Positions 25,547 through 37,911 of a DNA stretch of 64,000 bases are shown piece after piece. A model generated the notes under the pieces. It ran no database searches. It saw only the letters and a program-made list of their open reading frames with translations, and was not told where the DNA came from. Location of the stretch: positions 16,948,001 through 17,012,000 of the forward strand of contig CM062211.1 of the NCBI GenBank assembly GCA_031216445.1, given 5' to 3'. The translations under genes were made by a program, and so were the position numbers. How positions within the stretch are numbered: position 1 is the first letter of the stretch; every line of letters starts with the position of its first letter. This DNA is from Lateolabrax maculatus (taxonomy: Eukaryota; Chordata; Actinopteri; Acropomatiformes; Lateolabracidae).

Positions 25547-28136
25547 TCAGGTCAGTTTAGAGAAATCCTCATAGGCGACGTCCACTCTCCTCCCCTTCTG
25601 TTGACCCTAAAAATGAGACAAGGTGAAACTTTAATGATGGCTGCAGCTGCAACATTGGTGTACTATTTTTTTTTTTTTTTAGGGACTATTTAATTGGTAG
25701 AAAGTTATTCTAAAGAAAACTGGTGACATGTCTGTGTAGTATCCAAAAAAAAAAACAGGAACACTGTTTGCAGAAAGACACTTTAATTTAAATGTAATTT
25801 TTCAGTTCTCTAAGAAGCAGGCAGAAATCTCAGAGACTTGTTTATCAAATCCTGGGAAAACAAAACCAAAACTACCTGCATGGCAATATAACCCTGGAGG
25901 TAAATGCTTTTTTAAATTTGGGTGGACTGACCAGAAACTGACTAAAAACTATGTTTCAGGGGTCCTGAAATATACAGTTTAAACAGGCAACAGCAAGCCA
26001 GCCAGAAAAAAATATTTAATATTCAATTTACAAATGTATATGTATGTATATGTATGTAGATACAGCCCGAAGCTGTAGAAATACTTACAGAGTCGAGCGT
26101 GAGTGTAGCGCTGAAGTTTTTCTCGTCTATTCCCTCCAGCACGGCCTCCGTGTCTCTGTGCGGGCCGTTCAGGATCAAAACCCGTTTACCTGCAGGAAGT
26201 TTGACAACAAGATGCTGAGGAGGATAGAAGAAAACAGCTGAGGTACACAATGTTTCCACCCCAAGTTGTTGATATTCAATCATCTGTGGAGCGTTATTTG
26301 GCAGGTCATACGGGTTAGACTTTAGGTGGTTTACCTGGTGCCGGTATGACTGTCTCGACATGATTCTGGTCCAATTTCAGTTTGTCTCCGGAGTCGATCA
26401 TCTTCACCACCGCTCCATATTTGTCTCGCACCTCCTACAACAAAAGGAACAACAGCTTTTAGCAACTGTCTTCTTTTTTTCCCCTCAATGCACTTCAACA
26501 TACTCTCAACCCAGAATAAATACAAAGCATTGTTACCATGATGACAGCCTTCTTCTTGTGGTACTTCTCTCCCAGTCTCTTGGTGATCACTTTGACCACA
26601 ATGTTGGGCTGCAGCCAGTAATCCGTTTTGATCGACTGCTTCTTCTTCTTCTTCTCCTCCATCTGAACAAAAGAAAGCGTTCCTTTGAGCTGGGACAAAT
26701 GCAAACTCAAAACACACATTGAAAAGACGAAAATCATCTTCTTTACCTCCATGATCTCCTCCAGAGCCGATTTCTTCTTCTTCTCCGGCCTGGAGTCCAG
26801 ACCGGAGGACGGGTCTTTCCTCTTGGTGGAGGACAATGCCGCTGCTTTGAGAGCACTTGCACCCAGGGCAGAACTACAAGCAGACAAAATAATTAAAAAC
26901 TGTACCCCCTTCATAATTAGGCAGCAGAATTAGCAAATTGTACAGAGACTTCTGTACCTGGATTTGGAAGGACCGGCTACCGATGAAGAGGCGCCCAGGT
27001 TGAAAGCAACTGCAGAAAAACATGCAAGATTGAGTGGAAAGAAATACAAACACCCACGCTTAATTTGGTCCAAATGTCGATCAGAATCACAGAATACCAC
27101 AAATCACTATGACATCCAAAAGAAAATAATGTATAACTGCTGTTCTTTAACATGAATATCATAATGTTTGTCTGCAATTTAACAGTTTTATTAACTTACT
27201 TTTTTCTTCTTCACTCTCGCGTTTCAGCTCTGTGAAAACTGGAGTTTCCTGCACAGTAAAAACAGAACAAAGTATTATTTTAATAAAAGTCTCTGTTGAT
27301 AGCAGTTGATTTAGCCGAATTGAAGTGTCTCCTGCTGGTACTCACGTCCGTCTCCTTGCCGCCGCGGCCCCTCCGGACCTGCTCCTCGATGAACCTGGCG
27401 CTCCTCTCCTCGTCGTCCAGGTCCTGCTTCTTCTTCCTCGCCTGCTCCTCTTGGCGGCGGATGGTCTCCGGGTCACGGTCGATGTACTGGACGTACCAGC
27501 CTTTAGGGGTCTCGTCCACCTTACAAAAACCTAAGAGTGACATCGAGCAAAGGATTACACATTGATCATAATACATCTTCAATGTGGCAGCGCCTGCATT
27601 TAGTTTGGTCTCTAAATATTGTGTCTGATGGCTAAAAATGTATATTTACAAATATTTGTGATCAGTTCAGATCAGTTGGATTTCACTGTTCTTTTACTTA
27701 GTGTTATTTGTTATGTACTTTATTTACTTAATATAGCATATCTGTCTGTCTTGTAGAGAAGTTTCCCTGCTTAATGATCCAGGAAGAACGTAGATGGTCG
27801 CTTACCTTCTCTGCCCAGCCACTTGGTGAAGTCTGTGAGAGTCTCCCACTGTGTGGAGTTCATGTGGACGTGCTCTCTGTCGCTGATGTACTCATTGTAG
27901 ATTATGTTGTTGTGCACTCGCTTTGTCCCTGCAGACGACAGCAAAACAAAAGTAAAATAACAGCTAATAGTAAAACAGCTGCTGTCGCACACACATCTGG
28001 ATCATCAGGACTCACCAAAACGTCTGCTGAGCAGCTCCAGGAAGTCGCTTTTGAACTCACTGTGGGGGGGAAAAGGAAACAAGGATGAACACCACTAACA
28101 TAACATGCTTTTATTTTTTATAAAGATGCAGCCACA

Positions 28137-28179
<43 letters not shown>

Positions 28180-28499
28180 ACACGGCGCCATTACTGAACT
28201 CACTCAGAGAAATAGTCCATGAACTTGTTTGGGTCCTCTGAGGCCAGCAGCAGCTGCCTCTGGTGGGACTCGGACATGCAGTGACATTTGAAGCCGTTCT
28301 GTCGACAAATACAGACACACACGTTCAAAACATCGACAACAACGAAAAAATAAAGGAAATCAGGCGGATTTAATGGACGTCTCACCTCGTCTCGGCATTG
28401 TTTTTGACACATCTGACAATACCACCTCAACTTCTGGAGACCTTTGGACTTTATCCGGTTGGCTATCGCCTTGGGGGAGAGAAAATCTGCTTTTCCCAT
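25547..28499 (-). CDS. kin: KIN17 DNA/RNA-binding protein (12 coding exons, 391 aa)
   Basis: Nuclear protein with roles in DNA replication, damage response and RNA processing. Exons in reading order: 28499-28386, 28298-28204, 28059-28016, 27928-27806, 27530-27346, 27248-27200, 27009-26958, 26873-26747, 26662-26537, 26434-26335, 26189-26089, 25606-25547; phases agree throughout. The N-terminus MGKADFLSPKAIANRIKSKG is nearly identical to mammalian KIN. The zinc finger is C28-x2-C31-x12-H44-x5-H50, the Kin17 spacing. The winged-helix region (about 51-160) contains THE VHNNI and TQWETLTDFTKWLGRE signatures, and CKVDETPKGW follows. Lys-rich nuclear-localisation segments occur in exons 8 and 9. A C-terminal KOW-type domain starts near GKRVLILNG. 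The end is VAYEDFSKLT, and the length is close to the human 393 aa. Convergent with itih2, divergent from atp5f1c. Confidence 0.97.
28139..28173. repeat. (CA)n microsatellite in kin intron 2
   Basis: About 17 CA units within a 144-base intron between the second and third kin exons, so the repeat makes up a quarter of the intron. It reads (TG)n in the kin transcript. Confidence 0.9.
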
Positions 28500-28641
28500 T
28501 CTGACCGGCTACAATAAACAAACAAGACCTGTTATTTGTCGGTTAATGTCACTTAAACCGAGAAAGAAAGTGCTCGAGTTGCGGCTAAACCGTGAACATC
28601 CGCTGCTAACGTAAACAGCTTCCGCGTGTTCAGCGTCATAA

Positions 28642-28651
28642 TCTCGCGAGA
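28642..28651. promoter_or_regulatory. TCTCGCGAGA palindromic core-promoter element (kin)
   Basis: Perfect ten-base palindrome about 145 bases upstream of the kin ATG. This motif is enriched in TATA-less housekeeping promoters of vertebrates, often bidirectional ones, and has been linked to ZBTB33/Kaiso binding. A second CGCG-containing stretch (CACGCGATACC) follows at about 28662. No TATA box is visible. Confidence 0.65.
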
Positions 28652-29737
28652 AGACCTAAATCACGCGATACCTTTAGGTGCGTTCAGGGACTCGTGGAGC
28701 TACGTTATTTACCACACGTGTCATTGTGGTTGATTGGAACAAACTTTATTTAGACTTTGTGGCTCCTGTGGATTGAGATGTTTGTATGGATGATTACATT
28801 CACGTCGCAGAACGATTGTTTTCCCCCTCAATGATAACTGTAAGTCAAACTTTGAAAAAGTCCTCTAGTGTAAAAAAAACAAACAAAAAAAAACAACACA
28901 TTTGTCTGCTGCAGGCTGCAAGATTTTCATCCATTTCCCAAATTGGAATTGTATTTATCAAGTAACCAAACAACCATGCCAGCGAGAGTACACAAGATAA
29001 ATATGTTGTATGCGAAGTTTTTGAAAAAAAATATTATAAAAAAACTAAATTAGAAATTGTATTAAAACATTTTATGTCAAACGAATCTGCTTATGAAACT
29101 TGAAATGCGTCGTACAAAATGGACACGGGATATGTTCATGGATGTATAAAGACCATCTTGGCTGATCAGAAGAGTCGCAACTTTGGAAACAAATTAAAAA
29201 TCTACTTGAGTGTGCTGCAGGAGAAATGTCTTTGAGAACAGATGGACAGGTGAGTCTTTGAAGACTGTGGACATACCTTCAAAACGATGGTAAGTGTTGT
29301 TGTTTTTTATTTTTAAGTAAAACAGGTGTGTACCTGTCGCAATGCAGAAACTGGGCCTACATTTGTCTGTACATGAATTGTTGATTTTTCTCATGCTACA
29401 CTTTTTTTTATTTTTAAGTTGTCTCATGAGATGGCAGATATTTTAATGTTTAGAGAATATTAAACTTGGAGCACGAGTATGGAAAAGCAAGATTTTACAT
29501 TACAAAGCTATACAGGTAAAGTGTAGAGAAAAATGAGACAATTAGTTGGTTAACAAAGCATGAACAAAACGGCCATTTGGCCTAAAATTGGATGCCTGTA
29601 GATAAAAAAATAAATTGAAATTTAACATGTCCAAAAACACTCACATACTTTACAACAAATTAAAATAATAAAAGGGTAATTTCAGCTTTTGGAGACATTG
29701 TGCGTTCCTTCGTGCGTGGATCCCATCTTGACGACAT

Positions 29738-29743
29738 TTCCGG
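29738..29743 (+). promoter_or_regulatory. ETS/GABPA-type site in the atp5f1c promoter
   Basis: TTCCGG, an ETS-family core, about 85 bases upstream of the atp5f1c ATG. GABPA (NRF2) sites of this kind are typical of nuclear OXPHOS genes. A YY1-like CCATCTTG lies at 29723-29730. Confidence 0.4.
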
Positions 29744-29783
29744 CAGTCCGTGAAGGCAGCATTCGTCCATTTTGCCTTTAACT

Positions 29784-29795
29784 TGCGCCTGCGCA
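29784..29795 (+). promoter_or_regulatory. NRF1 site in the atp5f1c promoter
   Basis: TGCGCCTGCGCA differs by one base from the palindromic NRF1 consensus TGCGCATGCGCA and sits 33 bases before the ATG. NRF1 is a main activator of nuclear-encoded respiratory genes, so location and gene function agree. Confidence 0.65.
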
Positions 29796-29827
29796 GTGCT
29801 GCGTGTCTGACCTTCATAGGAGTAACC

Positions 29828-32800
29828 ATGTTCGCCAGGACCAGCGCGTTGGTGTTCTCCCCACAATGGTAAAGTCAAACACACTTAAATACTTTCACCA
29901 CCAATCTTTAAATGCACTTTCTCTGTGTTAACTTACTAGTGATGTTATATATTAGAATAAGCGTGTAACTGGTGTGTAACGCGCGCAGTCATTGAACGTT
30001 AAGGTTAAAGACTGAGGCTAACGAGGAGGCCGCGGCTAATGAATGACAGCGGTGTGAAGCCGGACAGAAGCTCCTGAGCTCAGCTGACATTTAATACGCT
30101 CTGCCAGGGAACCAGAAGCTCCAGAAGACAGTTAAATAAATGTACAAATAAGTGACTGTCTTACGTTAGCGAGGGTTAGCTGTCAAAGGCTTGTCTGTGC
30201 AGTGAGGGCGAAGCTAACGGATGCTAACACACTTGCAGAGCTAAAAAAAAAAAAAAAAGCAACAAAGTAAAATGAAATTAAAGTTTTAAATTCAAGTGAG
30301 TCCAACTAGAAGCTCCTGTGTTAATAATGCTGTTACATGTTGATAATGCCTTGCAGCTTAAGCTCACATGCACTATTTGTGTCCACAGTGGGCAGGTCAG
30401 GAACATGGCTACCCTGAAGGACAGTAAGTACTTCTGTATACTTCTCTCTTATTGTGAAAAGCCAACAGCATAACAACGTATTGCAGATTTATTTCACACT
30501 GTTAACACCCCAGATGCAAAATCTATATATTCATTTTATCATGGTTGATATATTAATTCAACCTTTTAGGCACAATCTGTTATAAAACCTCTGCAAAGTT
30601 TTACATGCATGTTACCTCCTACTAGTTTACAATTAAAAAGATCTTAACTAATGAAACACACTGATATAATTTGGTGGAAGGTGATTCTGCAGGCAAGTTG
30701 AGAACAAATGTATTAAAAAAGATGCTGAATCGCAGTGCTTATCCTAGTGATAGTTCTATCGTGTGTGTAGCATGTATCACAGTTACTGTATGATCCATGC
30801 TGCTGTCTGACTGAGTAATATCCTCTCTTCTCTCTAGTCACCATTCGGTTGAAGTCCATCAAGAACATTCAGAAAATCACCAAGTCCATGAAAATGGTGG
30901 CCGCTGCCAAGTACGCTCGTGCTGAAAGGCAGCTGAAGCCAGCCAGAGTCTACGGCACTGGCGCTCTCGGTATGTACACCTTGCCTCCATGTGATCTCTC
31001 ACTTGGCATGAATGTGATTTGATGGTGTTTTTTTACATTTTTTTGACACTGGACTTCCTCTCTGCTCTCCAGCCCTGTACGAGAAGGCCGACATCCAAGT
31101 GGCGGAGGACAAGACCGCCAAGCATTTGATCGTTGGTGTGTCTTCTGACCGTGGGCTCTGTGGCGCCATCCACTCTGGCGTGGCAAAGGCCATTAAGAGT
31201 GAGATCGCCAGCCTGACCTCTGCTGGCAAGGAGGTCATGGTGATCAATGTGGGAGACAAGCTGAGAGGCCTGCTGCACAAGTATGAATAGAAATGGAACA
31301 TCCAAGTTTTATCTTTTATAACCCTGATGAAAGACATGAATCAGGTCCAGTGTTGAGCTTTACTGAGCAGCTGTTTAGTTGTTGTGGCAGAAATTTGTGA
31401 TATTTAGCATGTGTTTTAGTTTTAAAGGGTTCAGAATAACGAACTGCTGAATGCAACTTAGATGAATTTATTGTTTTTCTGTTGTCAATGTTGGTAATGG
31501 CAACATGCATTGTAGCTATTTACAATTTTAGCAATAATTTAATAATGGTGAAGTTTATTACAGTAATTCTTTGCTGATTATTTTAATTGCGTTGTTGTCT
31601 CTGGTAGCTGACAACAGGGAAGCTCAGCATGCTTCACTCAGTTTACAACAGTTTTGGAAAAGGAAATAAATTATTTCTTGCCCAGATTTTTCGTAATATT
31701 ACAAGTTTATACCATCCCATCTATAACTGTATTCTCTGCAGGGTGAAACGATTATTGTGTCGTGTGTTTCATGACATCTTTCTCATGAGAGCTGTTTGAT
31801 TCGGACATAAATCTATCGGCATGAAACAGTTTCGAACCTGGTTCAGACCAACGTGGGACTCTAAATCCCAATTCAGTTTTAGACAAAAATCTAAATATAC
31901 ATCAAAGAATAAGTGTGCAGGTGGTGATTGTTTTACTGTACCAGTAATACCCAATTGTTCCTCATCAGAACTCATGGAAAGCACATCATTCTGAACTGTA
32001 AGGAACTCGGCCGCAAGCCCCCCACCTTCGGTGATGCTTCAGTTGTTGCTGCTGAGCTGCTCAACTCTGGATATGAATTTGACCAGGGCGCCGTCTTCTA
32101 CAACAAATTCAGGTATGTTAAGCTTTTACACTTTTTTATTTTTTTCTTTTTTGTGTAAAAACACTTAAAAATGCACAAGGTTGACTTGTGTGTTTTAAAG
32201 TAACAATAATAACATTCCTCTTTCTCTGCAGGTCCGTTATCTCCTACAAGACGGAGCAGAAGCCTTTGTTTTCCACTGACACAATTGCTAACGCAGGTAG
32301 TGTTGGGTTTTATTTCTCTTAAAAGTTTTACACAGATCCTTAGGTGTCCCAGCCAGAAACTCTTACTGAACATCTGTGTTCCCTACCCCCCTTCCAAACA
32401 GAGAGCATGGGTGTCTATGATGACATTGATGCCGACGTGCTGAGGAACTACCAGGAGTTTGCTCTGGTTAACATCATCTACCTGGCCCTGAAGGAGTCCT
32501 CCACCAGCGAGCAGAGTGCCAGGATGACTGCTATGGACAGCGCCAGCAAGAATGCCTGTAAGACTCTGGACACATTCACATTCCTGTATTTCAGAAGTTG
32601 GGTGCTGAACACGACATATTTAAGACTTTATTTGCTATTACAATGTTTCTCCTACAACTCGGTTATCTGAGCTCCGGCTCAAGTGTGACTGAAGTGCACT
32701 GTGTTGCTTTTTTCTGACGTGAGACACACTTATCTACTATTTATTATATTTAAGTTCTTAAGACAAAGTGTGGGTTTCAGGACAGACCCTACATTTCTCA

Positions 32801-34191
32801 CTGCTCAAATGTTGATTGACAGAAAATTCATTGCCAACACTTTTGGCAGCGGATTTATTGTTTAGTCATTTATCAAGTGAAACAAAATGCCAAACATTCT
32901 CTGGTTTCAGCTCTTCAAATTTTATGGTCGTCATTGATAACTGAATTTTGTCTTGGTTTTGGATTGTTAGTTGGACAAAACAAGCAAGTTGAGTAGAGCA
33001 CCTTGGGCTCTTTGAATTTGAATGGAAATTTTATATACTTAAAGCTTAATTGACAATGGAAGTAGTTGTGAGTTGTAGGTGCCTTCTGTAGCCATGAGGT
33101 GTAATAAGGACTGCGACTACAAACTATTTTCATTATCAATAAATCAAAAAAAAAAAAATTAGACGTCTTCAGATTACTTGTTTTGTCAAAACTTTTTGTC
33201 TAAAACCTAAATATTTTCAGTTTAGAATTATATAAGTTAGAAAAAAGCAGCAAAATGTCACATTTGAGAAGCTAAATCAGGGAATTTTATCCAAATTGTG
33301 GGTTTCTATTTTCTGATGACTAATGATGAAGCAAACTGCATCATGTAGAAAATAAGTTAAACACAGATTGTAGAAAAAACAAGGAACCAGAGTTTTGTTC
33401 CTATATTTACTTTTAGTTTGACTCATGTCAATGTCATCACTTTTCTTTATGGATTACTTTGAAACATGCGTTCGATGCTGAGTCATGCTCTTAGATTCTC
33501 CTTTTCCACTGTCAAGTTTCACGTTTGACATTGACTGACGGATTTTGTCTCGCTCCCCTTCAGCTGAGATGATTGACAAGCTGACCCTCACCTTCAACCG
33601 TACCAGACAGGCCGTCATCACCAAGGAGCTCATTGAGATCATCTCCGGAGCTGCTGCTCTGTAAGTGTCTCCACTGTCTGCTGGGTTTTCTGTCCCTCTG
33701 CTTCACTTCACTCTTTTTATTCCACCACTTTTCCACCCTCTGTTCATTTGCAGATTTTCTTCAGTGACTCACCTTTTCATTATATTCCTCCATCACTCCG
33801 CTTACTTTTCTGACCTTTTTCCTTTCTTCTCTCCTGCAAAAGATTTCCTCTTAACCATGCATGTCTTTTTACATTTCCAAAAGCTGTCCCATTCTCTTGT
33901 GACTAATTCTCCTCTTTGACCTGATCTGCTCCTTCTCACCCTCTGCTGAACTCAGGAACTGAGGCTTGTTTTAACAGAGGAGGTAACATCGTAGAGTAGA
34001 CTGTAATGTTAGGATCCCTTCTGGGCTAGATTGATAAGTGTCTTATTCAGAAGTGTGTACCGTAAATTCCTTGATAAAATAGTCTAGATGGCCTTTTAGG
34101 TGAGTTTTCAGCTTGTTAGACCCAGTCCCCAGCCGAAAAGCATGTTTATGTTCAGTGTTCTTACCTTGTTTTTATTTTTCTTTGCAGATAA
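29828..34191 (+). CDS. atp5f1c: Mitochondrial ATP synthase F1 subunit gamma (9 coding exons, 293 aa)
   Basis: Central rotor shaft of the F1 motor in the mitochondrial matrix. Exons: 29828-29868, 30389-30423, 30838-30969, 31073-31280, 31969-32112, 32232-32296, 32402-32557, 33564-33660, 34188-34191; phases agree. Residues 1-20 ([20 protein letters not shown]) are an Arg-containing transit peptide, and the mature protein begins ATLKDITIRL as in mammals. The N-terminal helix has [20 protein letters not shown]; the Rossmann-like core has [19 protein letters not shown]; the C-terminal helix has [20 protein letters not shown]. The mature length of 273 equals human. The stop codon TAA spans the exon 8/9 splice, giving AAAL as the end. 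A possible alternative last exon lies at 33956-33982. Regulation by NRF1 and ETS sites is likely. Confidence 0.97.
33111..33310. mobile_element. Dispersed teleost repeat copy (CTGCAACTA/ATTTTCATTATC family)
   Basis: ACTATTTTCATTATCAATAAATC, then TTTTGTC..CTAAA..ATATTTTCAGTTTA and CACATTTGAGAAGCTAAATC. These landmarks appear in the same order in a common teleost repeat that starts AGGGCTGCAACTAACGATTA. Copies in this window are also at 39820-40035, 40793-41505 and 54893-54960. Located in atp5f1c intron 7. Confidence 0.6.
33956..33982 (+). other. atp5f1c: Candidate alternative cassette exon of atp5f1c
   Basis: Within intron 8, a pyrimidine-rich tract ending CTGAACTCAG at 33955 precedes a 27-base stretch that is followed by the donor GTAACA. 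Joined to exon 8, the frame reads CTG AAC TGA, so the protein would end ...AAALN instead of ...AAAL. Mammalian ATP5F1C has the same arrangement: a short exon 9, skipped in muscle, adds one acidic residue (D) at the C-terminus. The candidate has a purine-rich end (CAGAGGAG). Confidence 0.5.
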
Positions 34192-34297
34192 ATGGCGAGA
34201 TCTTCGTTTCCATTGCCTAAAGCTCCTCAAAGTACTTCAGACACGTGCTTAACAGTCTATGAACATTTGTGCTTCTATTTGTAAAATATATGGAGAA

Positions 34298-34361
34298 AAT
34301 AAACCCCTTACTGATTCCTCATATTTCATCAGTCCCTGTATCTGTCTTTCCTTACAATAAA
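34298..34361 (+). other. Tandem poly(A) signals of atp5f1c
   Basis: Two AATAAA hexamers, at 34298-34303 and 34356-34361, follow the stop by 107 and 165 bases, allowing 3' UTRs of roughly 125 or 185 nt. Confidence 0.65.
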
Positions 34362-35725
34362 TGCTGATGACTGAGAAAAATGCATGTTGATGCTTCACTC
34401 TTATGGTATTCATCCTCCCAAAGGTGTGGAAAAATTAAAATATAATACAAACTGACACAAAACATTACTTGATACTTGCTACTTCACAAAGGTAGCATTT
34501 ATTGAAGGAAACATTTTTTTGTTATAAGTAATTTTTCAGGCTGCACATTGTGTTTTACTGGATTGGGTTATGTAGATTTCGAGGGTTGATTGATATTAGA
34601 GTTGTTTGATCCATCAGATTATCGACCCCGATGCTGACCTTATGAAGCAGTTTGGTCATCTGTGTTGCTGTGACCGATCCACATCGGTTTCTTTGTCAGT
34701 GTCGTTACAGAAATCTGTGTTATCGCTATCTGTTAAATTCATTCAGTCACACTGGGCGTCCCTGGCCTCGTGTTACCTCACATAAAAACGATTAAATTTG
34801 AGAAAAGAGCGCTTTTATTTGTATCTGGAGAGAAAAGGTTGGATCGATGCAACCATAATCGTTTACCAGAAAAGAATGAATGAGAGTATGGTAATGAATG
34901 ATCAGTCCTGTCTGACTATTTATGCACCAGGTTAAAAGAAAAGTTTCTTTAAGGATGTTTTAAAAACCCCGAAACAGACCTTAGAGACACCACACTTACT
35001 GAAGTTATTTTAAGCAGGGCAGAACTATATCCAAAATCAAATACTAAAATATTATTTAGCATATACTGCTTTAATATCAAGTGTGTCTCACTTTGTTTTA
35101 ATGCTCTTTTTTTATTCTTTTTTTGAATCCATGAAAAAACATGTAACCTAAATCCCAATATTACTATAACCAAATTCCTTGATAGTATCTAGACTACACT
35201 ATGTGTGCTATATGCACAGTTTAATAAAGTACCTACAAACTTAAGTGACATTTTTTTCTGTTTAATTCTGAGACTGATCTCAGAAAACTGTTGAAGTCAG
35301 TATTCTCTTGGAAAAAATTTGATTTAAAAAGTTTAGTGAATTTACAAAATATTTTAATTCTGACTTGAATCTTTTTAATTTGTTTCTCTGAACAAATGTC
35401 TGAGTTTAATATCAGAATTCCATTTGTTTCTCTTTGTGGCCAAAAGTCCAAACTTTGCAGCCACCGATTAGTAATCAAATCTTGATATATATTATAATAT
35501 TGAAGGCCCTAAAAACAGCATCCATCACACTGAAGCATCCTTGTGCAAGGTGCCCAATTATTTACTGCAAAAAAAAACAAAAACAAAGGTAGTTGACCAT
35601 GGCTCTGACCCTTTTTGTGTTAATGGAAATGTGCAGAATTTCTAGAGAGGGTTCGATTAAGAACTTCCGAATCATTTGCTGCTCACTTCTCAGTGGCAGC
35701 GACTGGTTTGCAGTTCAGTAAGTGT

Positions 35726-35739
35726 CCACCAGGCGGCGC
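35726..35739 (+). promoter_or_regulatory. CTCF-like motif
   Basis: CCACCAGGCGGCGC matches the CTCF core CCASYAGRKGGCRS with one mismatch. It lies 1.4 kb beyond the end of atp5f1c, at the entrance to the gene desert. A motif match alone does not prove binding. Confidence 0.4.
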
Positions 35740-36859
35740 TGTCTGATAAGAAATGTGAGCTCTTTCAGTCTTAAGCAACAACCTGCATGTAGTTAAACTC
35801 TACAGGAGCCAGCAGTACTTAGAAGAATAACACATTCTTCTTCTTTACTGTATGACAAAGGCTTCAGTTCTGGTCAAATGGGCGACGACATTCAGATTCA
35901 ATATCTGATCTGAGTCCAGCCTTTGAGGTTTCTCATGTTAATGCAGACCAAGAACAAGATGTTTAGGTTCCTGCCAACAGTTACTGACAAATGAAGACAG
36001 AAGGTGCTTGTGGTTCGCATTTATTTTTGTTTGTGTGTCCGACGTGTATGCTTGCATCCGTGTGTGTGTGTGTGTGTGCATACATGTCCTGCAGGCCTTG
36101 TTTGTCTATTGTATTTGTGCTTGTTATTGTTTACTCCTGAGGGGAGTGGGGAGCGATTGCATCTGAACACTGAAATTACAGCGATGCCAGACTCCGATAA
36201 ACACAGTCAGAGAGCAGCAGCCTTCTCATCTCCCCCCTTGCTGGCGAGGCCAAGCAATTCAACATCACATGGACGTGGGTGAGGGAGCGGGGAAGAGGAG
36301 GAGGAGGAGGAAGAGGAGGGGGGGTTGTAATTTTGGGAATTCTGCAGAGCCCGGGTCACAATTGCAGAAGCTGAGAGCAGATTGTCTGTTTCTTTCTGTC
36401 TTTTTTTATGTTTATTTTGTGGGAAAGTCGGTGCAGGATCCTGGTGAAAAGAAGAAATAGGAACCAGGAAGTCCAGTTAAAAGGCTTATCAGACACCGAC
36501 AGTGCACTGTGCTTTATTCTGCCACAGTCATTTCTCTCTCTGTCTCAATGCTTACGAGGGAATAAAATCACAATGATACAAGTGGACAAACAATTCTCAA
36601 CAAGTTGTTTTATTAATGCATGAGCCTAATAATTTAAAGTTCACGGTGCAGGGCCTTATTAAAACATAATCTCAAACTCGAATGTTGTACTTTTCAACTC
36701 TCTGGTCAAGGCAAGTCTTTAATTCTTGCAGGTTTCCTTGTATGTATTTTGTTGGCACTGAAACAGCTGAGGGGTGAACACCTTGTTTAAAGGGCAATTC
36801 AGTTGTATTACAACAACATGATTTCTGTCAGCTCTGATAACACTGTACTCTCTGAAGCA

Positions 36860-37075
36860 GTAGTTCCCAACCCCGAGCTGTGGACTGCTATCAGGCCTCG
36901 GAACATTTTCTACTGGGCCGCGAGTAAACAATGTTAATTATATAATTTTTTCTTTTTTTTCTTTTCCAGCTTTATTGAAAGTGATAGAGGGTGGGAAGTG
37001 AGTGAGGGAGGGAGAGGAGAGGAGACAAGCTGCGACAAGGACAAGCCTTAATGGTATGCGCTCACCAGGGCAGCC
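36860..37075. mobile_element. Dispersed repeat fragments
   Basis: AGTAGTTCCCAACCCCGAGC with CTACTGGGCCGCGAG resembles the end of teleost hAT derivatives. TTTATTGAAAGTGATAGAGG followed by GGCATGCGCTCACCAGG-like text resembles a second common fish repeat. The boundaries are approximate. Confidence 0.4.
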
Positions 37076-37873
37076 CTATTTCTATAACTTTATAATACTT
37101 AACTACCTTTAACTTGGTGTGGCCTCTGTGTTGCATCTTTCTTTATCATTCCCTGTCACAGCCACAACAACACAATACTGATTTTAAACAAGAGTAGATC
37201 ATTAATACACAAGATAATCAGTCCGACAGTGAAGTCCAGTAGGACAAAAACACAATAGCAGTGAGACACTGAGACTAGTTTTAACAACAGAGTAGGAGAT
37301 AAAACCAAAAGTGAGCCGGCCGGTATGTTTGGTAAAAATCCCTCATTACAAACTGTGTATACAACTACGGCAAGTCCAGTGGGTCAGTGGTGAACCAGAA
37401 GTTAGTCTGCAGACTGTGATGTTCACAGTGGACAGTTTGGGTAATAGTTTTACCGTTTACCTTTCTTTTTTTTCCCCGTCACACTTATTTGTTCCCAGGT
37501 CTCTGCAGTAAACCTTGAGTTACCATAACCCAAAGGAGTGATGGTCAAAACGTATCAAATGTTGAGTATAAAGAGGAGAAACGAGCTTGTTTCCTCCCAT
37601 GCAGATATTTTGCATCACAAGACAAGGATTTAAACCAGCAACCAGTTATGAGCCACACACTAGACTACTTCCAACACATCAGAGAAGAAAACACGATATG
37701 TTATTCTTCTGTTATTATGATGTTGGATGAAACTGTGGAAGTGTGTAACCGTTATGTGAGGGGGATTTGACAGTTGGCACCCGAATAAAATGACTCAAAC
37801 ATCTGCGCCTGAGTGACTGAAGAGAAAGACTAAGCGAGTGTGTGCACACGTTCCTGCATTAAGGAGTGTATAA

Positions 37874-37875
<2 letters not shown>

Positions 37876-37906
<31 letters not shown>
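37876..37906. repeat. (TG)n microsatellite
   Basis: About 15 TG units, then GCGTGTGCGTGCG. Confidence 0.95.

Positions 37907-37911
<5 letters not shown>

Larger units (their letters stand above)
28500..29827. other. Divergent intergenic region kin / atp5f1c
   Basis: 1.3 kb between start codons transcribed outward. Promoter-like, CpG-bearing DNA lies at both edges: 28560-28720 for kin and 29690-29880 for atp5f1c. The middle (28780-29680) is AT-rich with homopolymers and no assignable feature. Confidence 0.6.

Noticed and set aside
31325..31366. TGATGA...CTGA in atp5f1c intron 4, as a C/D-box snoRNA
   Set aside because: The boxes are only about 33 bases apart and no terminal stem flanks them.
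33419..33485. TGACTCA / TGAGTCA pair in atp5f1c intron 7, as snoRNA stem ends
   Set aside because: No C box follows the left arm; these are simply two AP-1-like palindromes.
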